A stretch of 64,000 nt of DNA, taken from contig JAEWJZ010000004.1 in NCBI GenBank assembly GCA_023386315.1, positions 62,001 to 126,000 on the forward strand, given 5' to 3'. Position 1 is the first letter of the stretch. Every line of letters starts with the position of its first letter. Of the stretch, positions 24,957 to 33,112 are shown in pieces. The position numbers and the translations under genes are program-made. The stretch is from Bacillota bacterium (GTDB lineage: Bacteria; Bacillota; Clostridia; Lachnospirales; Lachnospiraceae). The notes beneath the pieces were generated by a model, which was not told where the DNA came from, did not search any database, and worked only from the letters and a program-made list of their open reading frames with translations.

Positions 24957-27900
24957 TCACCTCATATTAACTGCTAAGACACAGGGTAAATCTTCTGATA
25001 AATCTCTAAGAAGCGAGTACCCAATTCCAGACATACCATTCATAAAACCTAATGAATAATAACCATACAGAGAACTTACCCCCAGGCATTCGTCTTTGGC
25101 TATACCCGCTACTATTTCTTTTCTAATTTTTTTAATATCCATCTCAAATTTTTTATCACCGGATTTTTTACAATATTCTTGTATAATCTCTGTGTTTCCA
25201 ATATTACCATGACATAAGCAGTTATTATTACTGATACCATTATGATAAACAGTTTCAATAGCATTCCGAATATCCTGTAAGATAATTGTTTTGCATTTAT
25301 CATCACAAATACTTAACATGCCTATTCTTCCCAATAGAATACCTGGTGCACCATGGCACCATGCAACTGTATAGATATTTTTATCAGATATTTTTTCGCC
25401 TTTAAAGTGCCGCTCATCTCTCCAGTTTTTATACGCCTGGTCATAGAGAGTTTGTTCAAACTCCAACCCTTTTTTTATCGCATTTAAAGTATATTCATTT
25501 AGTGTATATTCCCATAATCTTGTCAAAGCATAAATAATTCCCGCCGTTCCATGAGACATTCCCGCAAGCGCAGACATTTTAGGATTGCCTGTCCAGCCTC
25601 CATTGTGGTCTTGAGATACTATCAAAGTATCACCAGCCTGCTGAGCCAATAATAAATAAGACTTATTATTTGTAATCTCATACATTTCAATTAGTGCAAT
25701 TATGGCTCCGGAATTTCCATATACCAAATCAAACTTTTTATCATTCGGAATCGCTGCTGACAAAATATCTACGTGACGAACCGCATATTCTAAATATGTT
25801 TTTTTGTTTGTGATCTTATACAGCAGGCAATATGTATAAACAAGACCAGCCTCTCCATTAAAAATGCCACTATCTTCCTCTATAAGACTCTGTTTATCTT
25901 CCAGCAAATTGTCTGTATATTGATACAATGATTCTGCTACTGCATTTAAAACTTGTTCATATTTTTTACATTGAAAAACTTTATTAATCGCAGCAAAAAA
26001 TATAGCAATACCAGCCAAACCTTCATATAGATAAACGGATATAGGCCGTATATCCCATGAAAAATTATCATCATCACCAAGAGGCAGTACATCAATCCAG
26101 CTAATATCTTTTTTATTCTTTCCCCACACGGCTTTACTAATAAGATAATCAGCAATTTTTTTAACTGTTTCTTCGCATTCAGACTCATATGACAAAACAG
26201 ATTTATTTGGAATAATATGTTTTATCTTTGAGTTCCTTTCATTCGTTTTATCCACATCATCCAATGCAATGTTTATAAACATCACCTGTTTCTCCAAATC
26301 AGCATCACTTAACTCCATTACTTTATGACATACACGTTCAATACTTGTATGGGAAAAGTAATTTTCAATACATTCCCCCCTGCCATTTCTTAGCATAGTC
26401 TCATTTGCCATAACTGTAAAATACGGGATATCCATATGAAGCATATCATCCACTTCATGTTTAATTATGTCTTTAGATTTATTAGTAGCTGTACTGTCTT
26501 TGTATAAAGAACATAAAAACAATTCTCTATCTTTACAATCCTGAAGGAAATCCGGATGATAAGACAGGTGCAGAATCATACTATATTTTTGGGTATCTTG
26601 TATTAGGTGTCTCACTTTTAAATCACCAAAACTATTTAATAGATCACACATACTATTCTTATTAGCAAAAGCATATATATATGCATGACTAAATCCCTCC
26701 ACAATATTAGCCGAAAATTCTGCAGCGGGCACAAATAAATCATTAAACCTGGCCAGATTATCCCGATCCTCTTTCACAGGGTTTTTATACTCAAGATGCA
26801 TATTGGATGTATACTCATCAACAATATGCGGAATTTTAAATGGAAAAAGCGTTCCTCCCTGCCCCCCCACTGCACTCATATCAATTCCTTGTCCGTTCTT
26901 ATCGAACCTTTTCTTAGGCAGAAGACCAGAAGACATAACCGATTCTCTTAGCATATTATTTATACTATCTCTTGCATACTGCTGGTCAGAAACTTTCCAA
27001 TTTTCAAGAATAGTTTCTGCATCTATGATTTTGGGGTATTCGCCATTTGCTATTAAGTTTTCCTCATGAAAATCATTTGCATTAAGGATGTAGCTGATAA
27101 ATATCAGTGCTCCAAACCTATAATAATATCGTTTTAACTGTTCATAGCTTCTACAGCAATCACTTTCTATAAACTCTTCCCAACCATAATTTCCACAATC
27201 AAGTATATTAAATTCTCCTAAATCATATAAAAGACCGGGTTTTATAAAATTAATGGTTTTTTGCAAATACACTTCTGCTTTTAAACTTCTGGATTTATAA
27301 ACCAATTTATTCTTATTCTTAAGTGCAAGGATAAATACAGTCTCTCCGCCATTATGAGAATCTGATGTATCTGATTTTAAGGTTTCAATAAATAAGTTTT
27401 TATCACTAATATCAAAGTTTTTACATATTTTTTTCCAATCATTGTTCAATCGAGTAACAAACGATATATAGCATCTATTAGTAATTAAAATAGATTCAAA
27501 TACTAACCGCTCTAAACCAGGATATAACTGAAAAAGCTTTGCTATATAATTTTTATCTTTTAAATAATCTTCATTAAACTGCGAATATTGCTCAGAGGGA
27601 GTTCCCTCTAAAAGTCCAATCTCTTTACTTATATACATCTCAAATATTAAGGTTCTTAAAGAAACACTTCCAAGTTTATCTAGCAACGCCCTTGTATAGC
27701 TTTTTATAATACTTGGCTGTAAATCGGGAAGTGCTTTATTTAATGCGTACACTCCGAATTGAAGAAAATGAATATAAAAACTCGAAAAATACATTTTATC
27801 AACCGGCATTGTTTCATTTTTTGGTGAATCCAACTGATACTCTCTATATAAAATCATTATTTGACTCAATTGATCTATATCCTGTGTAAATATAGGCTCA

Positions 27901-28070
27901 GTATACTTTGGAAATAAAATAGCTTTAAATGAGTTTCCATATACCGTCGGAAAAACATGCATATCTACACCTGATAATATCTTCTTCCAGTAAGCTAAAA
28001 CCTCCTCTTCTCCCCTTTTTTCATCCAATATTTTTCTCTCTTTTATATAGTAACTCTTAATTGATATCAT
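24957..28070 (-). CDS. Class II lanthipeptide synthetase (LanM)
   Basis: 1037 aa, typical LanM length. The N-terminal dehydratase (DUF4135) carries the kinase-like residues Asp333, His335 and Asn338 in NDFHEENLI, plus Asp350 and Glu352 in IIDAETIL. The C-terminal LanC-like cyclase has zinc ligands Cys905 in AWCHGAPG and Cys953/His954 in CLCHGNIGN, all intact. It phosphorylates and dehydrates Ser/Thr of LanA, then adds Cys thiols to form (methyl)lanthionine rings. Its ATG follows GAGGAG. It lies 67 nt downstream of lanA; part of that gap can pair with the lanA 5' UTR. Confidence 0.97.
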   Translation of the reverse strand: MISIKSYYIKERKILDEKRGEEEVLAYWKKILSGVDMHVFPTVYGNSFKAILFPKYTEPIFTQDIDQLSQIMILYREYQLDSPKNETMPVDKMYFSSFYIHFLQFGVYALNKALPDLQPSIIKSYTRALLDKLGSVSLRTLIFEMYISKEIGLLEGTPSEQYSQFNEDYLKDKNYIAKLFQLYPGLERLVFESILITNRCYISFVTRLNNDWKKICKNFDISDKNLFIETLKSDTSDSHNGGETVFILALKNKNKLVYKSRSLKAEVYLQKTINFIKPGLLYDLGEFNILDCGNYGWEEFIESDCCRSYEQLKRYYYRFGALIFISYILNANDFHEENLIANGEYPKIIDAETILENWKVSDQQYARDSINNMLRESVMSSGLLPKKRFDKNGQGIDMSAVGGQGGTLFPFKIPHIVDEYTSNMHLEYKNPVKEDRDNLARFNDLFVPAAEFSANIVEGFSHAYIYAFANKNSMCDLLNSFGDLKVRHLIQDTQKYSMILHLSYHPDFLQDCKDRELFLCSLYKDSTATNKSKDIIKHEVDDMLHMDIPYFTVMANETMLRNGRGECIENYFSHTSIERVCHKVMELSDADLEKQVMFINIALDDVDKTNERNSKIKHIIPNKSVLSYESECEETVKKIADYLISKAVWGKNKKDISWIDVLPLGDDDNFSWDIRPISVYLYEGLAGIAIFFAAINKVFQCKKYEQVLNAVAESLYQYTDNLLEDKQSLIEEDSGIFNGEAGLVYTYCLLYKITNKKTYLEYAVRHVDILSAAIPNDKKFDLVYGNSGAIIALIEMYEITNNKSYLLLAQQAGDTLIVSQDHNGGWTGNPKMSALAGMSHGTAGIIYALTRLWEYTLNEYTLNAIKKGLEFEQTLYDQAYKNWRDERHFKGEKISDKNIYTVAWCHGAPGILLGRIGMLSICDDKCKTIILQDIRNAIETVYHNGISNNNCLCHGNIGNTEIIQEYCKKSGDKKFEMDIKKIRKEIVAGIAKDECLGVSSLYGYYSLGFMNGMSGIGYSLLRDLSEDLPCVLAVNMR

Positions 28071-28094
28071 ATTATTTTCTCCTCAATTCACAAT

Positions 28095-28376
28095 AAATAC
28101 CTGCACCATTCTAACCTAATAATTAATATGTACCATTCTATTTAGGACAACATTTTTTAAGGTAAGTACCATAATAACATTCTGCTGTTGCTGTACATAC
28201 AACACCGCCAGACATTCTAAGTTCTCCGGCACCTGCTGAAACTCTGTTTAATTCTGCCTCTTCCATTTCTTTCATAACATTACCAACTGGATTAATAAAA
28301 TTAATTCTTGTCACTGCATTTCTCATATTATTCATATTAAATTCCCCTTTCGCTTATTAGAATAGTGCAGGTACTT
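28095..28376 (-). repeat. 20-nt inverted repeat bracketing lanA (arms 28095-28114 and 28357-28376)
   Basis: The arms are inverted with 18 of 20 identities. In the minus-strand RNA both remaining positions become G-U wobbles, so all 20 pairs can form. The arms enclose the whole lanA reading frame: the 5' arm ends just before the lanA SD and the 3' arm ends 11 nt before the lanM SD. A partial third copy (ACCATTCTA) overlaps the lanA stop. Confidence 0.75.
28138..28335 (-). CDS. Class II lanthipeptide precursor (LanA), plantaricin C-like
   Basis: 65 aa. The leader is acidic near its end (MKEMEEAELNRVSAG), matching the ELxxVxGG-type class II leader with AG in place of GG. The core contains CTATAEC (47-53), the CTxTxEC lipid II-binding signature of mersacidin, plantaricin C and two-peptide alpha components, and ends in YLKKCCPK. 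Cys47, 53, 62 and 63 and Ser42, Thr48, Thr50 and Thr57 could give up to four rings. Cleavage may occur near 35-37, keeping Ser42, or after the Gly-Gly at 43-44, losing it. AAGGGG lies 8 nt before the ATG. Confidence 0.93.
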   Translation of the reverse strand: MNNMRNAVTRINFINPVGNVMKEMEEAELNRVSAGAGELRMSGGVVCTATAECYYGTYLKKCCPK

Positions 28377-28415
28377 ATTCTAAATTGAGCTTTATTATTC
28401 TTTAAATTTGTTTGA

Positions 28416-28421
28416 ATAATA
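28416..28421 (-). promoter_or_regulatory. Candidate -10 of the lanA promoter
   Basis: TATTAT, preceded by an A-tract in place of a -35. This would be activator-dependent, with the direct repeats at 28450-28486 upstream. The 322-bp region 28336-28657 holds only this promoter, the repeats, the 5' arm of the lanA inverted repeat and the terminator at 28514-28561. Confidence 0.35.
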
Positions 28422-28449
28422 CCATATAAACAATTTCTTTTTTTTTTAA

Positions 28450-28486
28450 TGTAATTTTTCCTGTTGTTTATGTAATTTTTCCTGTT
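28450..28486 (-). repeat. Two identical 16-bp direct repeats, 21-bp period, upstream of lanA
   Basis: AACAGGAAAAATTACA (minus-strand sense) occurs at 28471-28486 and 28450-28465, starts 21 bp apart, that is two helical turns. The position about 115-150 bp upstream of lanA fits a response-regulator site. The sequence differs from the 11-bp array at lanF. Confidence 0.75.
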
Positions 28487-28513
28487 ACTTATTCCACAGT
28501 TATTTATAAAATA

Positions 28514-28561
28514 AAAATAAGTTCATACACTTGTATATCTACAAGAGCATGAACTTATTTT
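28514..28561 (-). terminator. Terminator upstream of the lanA promoter region
   Basis: A 13-bp perfect outer stem (AAAATAAGTTCAT / ATGAACTTATTTT) with an inner CTTGTA/TACAAG stem. It lies downstream of the GNAT-like gene at 28658 on the minus strand and would insulate lanA. Confidence 0.7.
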
Positions 28562-28657
28562 GAACTTATTTAAATTAATGCATAAAAACTAAACTGATTT
28601 AACTCATTCTTGGCGTCAGTCTTTTAGATCTTTATTTCGTCTATCGTTCTATAACAT

Positions 28658-29182
28658 TTATCTGGAATAGATCCGATTCTTATAATCTCCCATGCCGCTG
28701 GTATCCTCTATGTTATAGCTCATGAGGTAATGGGTCCTTGACGTGCCATAAATGGTAAATCCATGTTCCCGGTATAAATCTGCAAAAGGAGCCGACTGAT
28801 ATACCGTTAGCAAAACAGGTTTCTTAGTCCGGTCTGACAACCGGGTTATAAAATGAAGAAACTCCCCCAATAGCGCTTTCTCCTTACCGGACTCAGACAT
28901 TATAACAGAGACATCGGTGATCTGGTCCGGCTGTTCCTTATAAGCTAAGAATCCTGTGGTCTCCCCACTCCTTAAGATTTTCAAAAAGCTGGCATCTTTC
29001 CTTGTTCTATGAAATAAGTCATCAGCAATGATCATCTGTATCTCTTCAACCCAGCCGCCGTAATACTGATCTACAAATGGTTTTAAGAAGTCTTTTCTTA
29101 TTTTCATATACTGGTCAGAGTCACCTTCCTCAACCGGTTCTATTGTATATCCCTTACTGATCAGATCATCAGATAATATCAT
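28658..29182 (-). CDS. GNAT-like N-acetyltransferase
   Basis: 174 aa. Fold-level features fit a GNAT: TIEPVEEGDSDQYMKIRKDF at the start, TGFLAYKEQPDQITDVSVIM in the middle and APFADLYREHGFTIYGTSRT at the end, which matches the C-terminal GF-x-x-YG motif. The classical Q/RxxGxG/A acetyl-CoA loop is not clear (SESGKEKALLGEF is in its place), so activity is uncertain. It ends about 320 nt upstream of lanA, with a terminator between, so it is probably not part of the lan cluster. Confidence 0.65.
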   Translation of the reverse strand: MILSDDLISKGYTIEPVEEGDSDQYMKIRKDFLKPFVDQYYGGWVEEIQMIIADDLFHRTRKDASFLKILRSGETTGFLAYKEQPDQITDVSVIMSESGKEKALLGEFLHFITRLSDRTKKPVLLTVYQSAPFADLYREHGFTIYGTSRTHYLMSYNIEDTSGMGDYKNRIYSR

Positions 29183-29285
29183 GCTTCCCCCTTACCAGCA
29201 ATGGTCTGGATTCCTTCTATTTCTACCATTATATAGACAGTCCCCGTAATTATTCTTTCTGGTTCTCTTTTTCCAGCTCTGCTGT

Positions 29286-30137
29286 TCAAAACCCTCTTCC
29301 ACTGCTTTTACAAACCCAGATCTTATCCTGCACATAGCGCTTTACCAGCTCTTTTCCCATTTTTCCGTAAACCTTTGGGTCTATGACTGATTTATCTTCA
29401 TTAAGAATTCGTTTTACCCCGTCACTGAATGCAATCCTTAAATCTGTGGCATAATTCACCTTACAGATTCCTTCCTGAATGCAGCTTCTCACTACATCAT
29501 CCTCTACACCCGATGTTCCGTGAAGCACCAGGGGAATAAATACTCTTTTTTTAATTTCACTTAAAAGATCCAGACGGATGCGGGGAGTTCCTTTATATAC
29601 TCCGTGTGCTGTTCCAATTGCAACAGCCAGGTAATCAATACCGGTCTGCTGGACAAATTCCGCTGCCTGATCCGGCAAAGTGAGTCCCACACAGCTGTTT
29701 ACCAGATCATCTTCTTTCCCTCCGACACAGCCTAATTCCGCTTCAACCGGAACTCTGCAGGGGCGGCATGTCTCCACAACCCGTCTGACCAATTTGGTAT
29801 TCTCGCCCAATGGCAGATGTGAGCCATCAATCATAACTGATGTATACCCTTCCCTCAGTGCCTGGACGGCCAGTTCAAAACTGTCTCCATGATCCAGATG
29901 CAGGGCGACAGGGACAGAAGCTCTCTCAGCCACTGCCTTTACATTGGCATAATAGAGATTTAAACCGGCATATTTAACGGTGGAAGGTGTCGTCTGTAAG
30001 ATGACAGGCGACTGCATCTCCTGCGCAGCCTCCACGACTGCCATGACCATTTCCATATTCTCCACATTAAAGGCTCCGACAGCATAATTGCCTTTCTGAG
30101 CATCAAGCAGCATTTCTTTCGAAGTAACTAATGGCAT
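29286..30137 (-). CDS. Class II fructose/tagatose-bisphosphate aldolase
   Basis: 283 aa. Zinc and catalytic motifs of class II aldolases are present: LHLDHGDSFE, VEAELGCVGGKEDD, AIGTAHGVYKG and LVLHGTSGV. The sequence is closer to the GatY/KbaY type. It would split the 1,6-bisphosphate formed by the kinase at 31989 into DHAP and glyceraldehyde 3-phosphate. It is the last gene of the kinase-PTS-aldolase operon, with a 10-nt gap to the PTS gene. Sequence alone does not decide between fructose and tagatose. Confidence 0.92.
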   Translation of the reverse strand: MPLVTSKEMLLDAQKGNYAVGAFNVENMEMVMAVVEAAQEMQSPVILQTTPSTVKYAGLNLYYANVKAVAERASVPVALHLDHGDSFELAVQALREGYTSVMIDGSHLPLGENTKLVRRVVETCRPCRVPVEAELGCVGGKEDDLVNSCVGLTLPDQAAEFVQQTGIDYLAVAIGTAHGVYKGTPRIRLDLLSEIKKRVFIPLVLHGTSGVEDDVVRSCIQEGICKVNYATDLRIAFSDGVKRILNEDKSVIDPKVYGKMGKELVKRYVQDKIWVCKSSGRGF

Positions 30138-30147
30138 CTTCTTTCTC

Positions 30148-31992
30148 CTATTCTTCTGTAATCAGCTGTATAATCTGATCCTTTTGTGTACATTCTTTCA
30201 GCCTGGACAGAAATCCGGGTTCCATGAGTTTTTTGGAAAGAGCAGAGAGCAGTTTTAAATGAACATCGTCTTCTTTCTCTCCCACAGCAATCATAAAAAC
30301 GGCATATACCGGTTCTCCATCTGAAGAATCAAAAGAAATTCCATTCTTTGATATCCCGACAGCGACTCTTGGCACTCGAACTGACTGTGATTTTCCATGG
30401 GGAATCGCTATGCCGCTGCCAAATGCCGTAGAAGAGATCTCTTCCCGCTTCATAATCTCTTTTTTAAAAGCCTCTGCATCCTGCAGAACACCATCTGCAT
30501 AAAGCATTGCCACCATCTCATCGATGATCTCCTCTTTCCCGGTATTTACAAGAGAAAGGCATATTGTCTCTTCTTTCAGTAACGAATCCGGTAAGATATC
30601 ATCATCAGCATTCCATACAGCCGTATCTTTTTTTGCAATCGGAGTCACAAATATGTAAAGAACTGCCCCAATAAAAGAGCCAAGCAGTATACAAAGTACC
30701 CATACAGCCGGTTTATTCACCAGACCAAGAATCAGGAAACCTCCATGAGGCGCCGGCACTTCAATCTTCATCAGATAAGTGGAAACAGCCGAAATAGATG
30801 AGCTTAACATGAGAATTGGAATTACTTTTAACGGATTCTTCGCCGCAAAGGGAATGGCTCCCTCCGTTATATGAGTGAAACCCAGAACATAATTAACCAG
30901 AGCTGCAGTCCGGTCCTCCTCCGAAAACCGGTTTTTCTTAAGGGTGGCTGCAATGGCCAGAACCAGAGGAGGCGTAATGCAGGCAGCCGAAACACCTGCC
31001 ATAAAATAGTAATTTCCCTGTCCAAGAAGAACGGTTCCTGTTACATAAGCGGCTTTATTAACCGGACCTCCCATATCAAATCCACACATGCAGCCAATAA
31101 CAATTCCCAGGAGAACCGGACTGGTATTCTGAATCTTTGATAATGCCGCCATCATCCACTGGTTAAGGGCCGCACAGGGCTGGGCAAAGAGCATCATCAG
31201 GATGCCTACACCTCCAATGGTGACGATAGGAACAATAAAAATAGACTTCAGCCCTTCCAGCTGTCTTGGAAGTCTTCTTAAGGAACTGACTACTCCCTGG
31301 GAAAGATATCCCGATAAAAATCCGGCGACAATTCCACCAAGAAATCCCGCATCAGTACCAGCTGCAATGGCACCTCCCACCAGACCGGCCAGGAGTCCCG
31401 GGCGCCCGCCGATGGACTGGGCGATAAAACCACTGAGAACTGTGACCATCAATCCCATGGAATAACCACCTACTGATTTGATCATCGCAGCAACCGCGTT
31501 GTACTGTTCTGACTTCGGATCAAAGGAATAAATGCCCCATAAAAAAGAAACAGCAGTCAGAACACCTCCCGCTACGACCAGTGGAAGCATGTGGGAAACA
31601 CCGTTCATCAGGTGCTTATAGATCTGACGGGCGGTATTTTGATTCTGACTGGGGGCCAGATTATGAATTGCGGTCCCTTTTCTGACAGGCACCTTTCCAT
31701 CCAGGCATGCCTTTACCAGTTCCTCCGCCTTACTGACTCCATCCCCCACCGATACCTCCAGAACCGGCTTGCCATTAAAGCGCTCTAAATCCACGCTTTT
31801 ATCACTGGCAACAATAATTGCATCTGCTGCCCTGATATCTGCCTCAGTTAATGCATTTTCAATCCCGATTGCCCCGTTGGTTTCCACTTTGATCTGACAC
31901 CCCAGTTTTCCAGCCGCCTCTTTTAAGGCCTTCTCAGCCATAAACGTATGGGCGATTCCCGTAGGGCAGCCTGTAACTCCAAGTAAATTCAT
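30148..31992 (-). CDS. PTS fructose-family transporter, EIIBCA fusion
   Basis: 614 aa in the order IIB-IIC-IIA. IIB (1-100) has the phospho-Cys9 in GVTGCPTGIAHTFMA. IIC (about 130-455) is the membrane channel (SGYLSQGVV, CMCGFDMGGPVNKAAYVTG and GFTHITEGAIPFA). IIA (about 475-614) has His532 in SGIAIPHGKSQ. It imports a hexose as its 1-phosphate, which the kinase next door (4-nt overlap) phosphorylates again. The fusion order differs from the common IIA-IIB-IIC FruA but is seen in Firmicutes. Confidence 0.95.
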   Translation of the reverse strand: MNLLGVTGCPTGIAHTFMAEKALKEAAGKLGCQIKVETNGAIGIENALTEADIRAADAIIVASDKSVDLERFNGKPVLEVSVGDGVSKAEELVKACLDGKVPVRKGTAIHNLAPSQNQNTARQIYKHLMNGVSHMLPLVVAGGVLTAVSFLWGIYSFDPKSEQYNAVAAMIKSVGGYSMGLMVTVLSGFIAQSIGGRPGLLAGLVGGAIAAGTDAGFLGGIVAGFLSGYLSQGVVSSLRRLPRQLEGLKSIFIVPIVTIGGVGILMMLFAQPCAALNQWMMAALSKIQNTSPVLLGIVIGCMCGFDMGGPVNKAAYVTGTVLLGQGNYYFMAGVSAACITPPLVLAIAATLKKNRFSEEDRTAALVNYVLGFTHITEGAIPFAAKNPLKVIPILMLSSSISAVSTYLMKIEVPAPHGGFLILGLVNKPAVWVLCILLGSFIGAVLYIFVTPIAKKDTAVWNADDDILPDSLLKEETICLSLVNTGKEEIIDEMVAMLYADGVLQDAEAFKKEIMKREEISSTAFGSGIAIPHGKSQSVRVPRVAVGISKNGISFDSSDGEPVYAVFMIAVGEKEDDVHLKLLSALSKKLMEPGFLSRLKECTQKDQIIQLITEE

Positions 31993-32915
31993 ACTCCCTC
32001 CACCTTTCTCACAATAATCTCTTTTGCATAGTTCTCAACTTTATCCATTAAACCCAGTCCGCTGCTCTCTGCCACATTGGCCCCTACCGCTGCGGACCGC
32101 CTTAATGCTCCCTCAATCTCATATGGCTGCTTCAGCCATATACTTAAAAAACCTGCAAGTGCCGCGTCACCGGCACAGGCTGAGCTTACCAGCTGAATTT
32201 TCTTAGTTCCTGCATGGTAAAGCTCACTGCCGTTATAAAAGTAGGACCCCCGTTCGCCTAAAGTCAGAAGGATATTTCTGGCGCCGCTTTCATGGAGATC
32301 CTTAAGAACATCCGTTACATCTGCCTCATCCCTCATTACAATTCCAAAGATATCCTTAATCTCTTCGTCGTTGGGTTTAATCAGATACGGGCGGCATCCC
32401 ATTAAATCTTTTAAATAGGAAGAGCTGATATCCAGAATAACAGCCGCCTGCTTCTTTCTGCAGATCTCCATCACCTCATCATAAAAGGTATCCTTAAGCC
32501 CTTTTGGAAGGCTTCCGCTGATAATTAACGTATCCATATCGTTAAGCGTCTCCATCAGCCTGCACAAATTCTTCTGCTTCTTTGGGGAAACATAGGAACC
32601 TTCATTTACAAACTTATACTCTTCGGTTCCGTCATTTAAAAAAATGTTGATTCTGGTGGTATCGTCCACCCAGACCGGATACACTTTAATCCCCCGCTTC
32701 CGGGTCTCATCAACAATATACTTCCCGGAAAACCCGCCGAAAAAGCCAAGAACAGCGGACTGTGTCTGAAACCGCTTCAGACAGTAACTGACATTTAACC
32801 CCTTTCCGTTGGGTGTATATACTGCATCAAAAGTACGGTTCACCACCTTTCCCATAATTCCATAAGACGAGATATTCATATCAATCGCCGGATTTGCTGT
32901 CAATGTATAGATCAC
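31989..32915 (-). CDS. 1-phosphofructokinase / tagatose-6-phosphate kinase family
   Basis: 308 aa, pfkB/ribokinase fold. It opens with IYTLTANPAIDMNISS, has NGKGLNVSYCLKRF for sugar phosphate binding, LIISGSLPKGL, and the anion hole/base motif SACAGDAALAGFLS with Asp250. The usual GAGD reads CAGD here. It phosphorylates the PTS product to the 1,6-bisphosphate. It is first in the operon, ahead of EIIBCA and the aldolase; two palindromes and a TATAAT lie upstream (32960-33006). Confidence 0.92.
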   Translation of the reverse strand: MIYTLTANPAIDMNISSYGIMGKVVNRTFDAVYTPNGKGLNVSYCLKRFQTQSAVLGFFGGFSGKYIVDETRKRGIKVYPVWVDDTTRINIFLNDGTEEYKFVNEGSYVSPKKQKNLCRLMETLNDMDTLIISGSLPKGLKDTFYDEVMEICRKKQAAVILDISSSYLKDLMGCRPYLIKPNDEEIKDIFGIVMRDEADVTDVLKDLHESGARNILLTLGERGSYFYNGSELYHAGTKKIQLVSSACAGDAALAGFLSIWLKQPYEIEGALRRSAAVGANVAESSGLGLMDKVENYAKEIIVRKVEGV

Positions 32916-32959
32916 CTTATTCCACCTCTCTTTTCTATGAAAACCCCTGCTTGTCTGTT

Positions 32960-33006
32960 ATTATAGAGAAAATATCGGTGAAAATCTTTTCAGTTTCTGA
33001 AAACTG
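32960..33006 (-). promoter_or_regulatory. Promoter/operator of the PTS-kinase-aldolase operon
   Basis: TATAAT at 32960-32965 with two overlapping palindromes just upstream: TGAAAA-TC-TTTTCA (32979-32992) and CAGTTT-CTGA-AAACTG (32991-33006). They cover the -35 region, where no good -35 hexamer exists. The RpiR regulator next door is the obvious candidate to bind here. Confidence 0.55.
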
Positions 33007-33065
33007 CTGTATCTGATCCCCTGACCGTTCTGTGCCTGGCCACAGGCTTGCAATTCCACTAAAAT

Positions 33066-33100
33066 ACGCTGGAATACCAGAAAATCAGGTGCTCCAGCGT
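33066..33100 (-). terminator. Candidate terminator of the RpiR gene
   Basis: ACGCTGGA (33066-33073) pairs with TCCAGCGT (33093-33100). It starts 13 nt after the RpiR stop. There is no strong T run. Confidence 0.5.
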
Positions 33101-33112
33101 CTATGTAACCGG

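Noticed and set aside
28071..28657. A second lanthipeptide precursor (two-peptide system)
   Set aside because: No further Cys-rich short reading frame with an RBS was found near lanM or lanA, and only one LanM is present.
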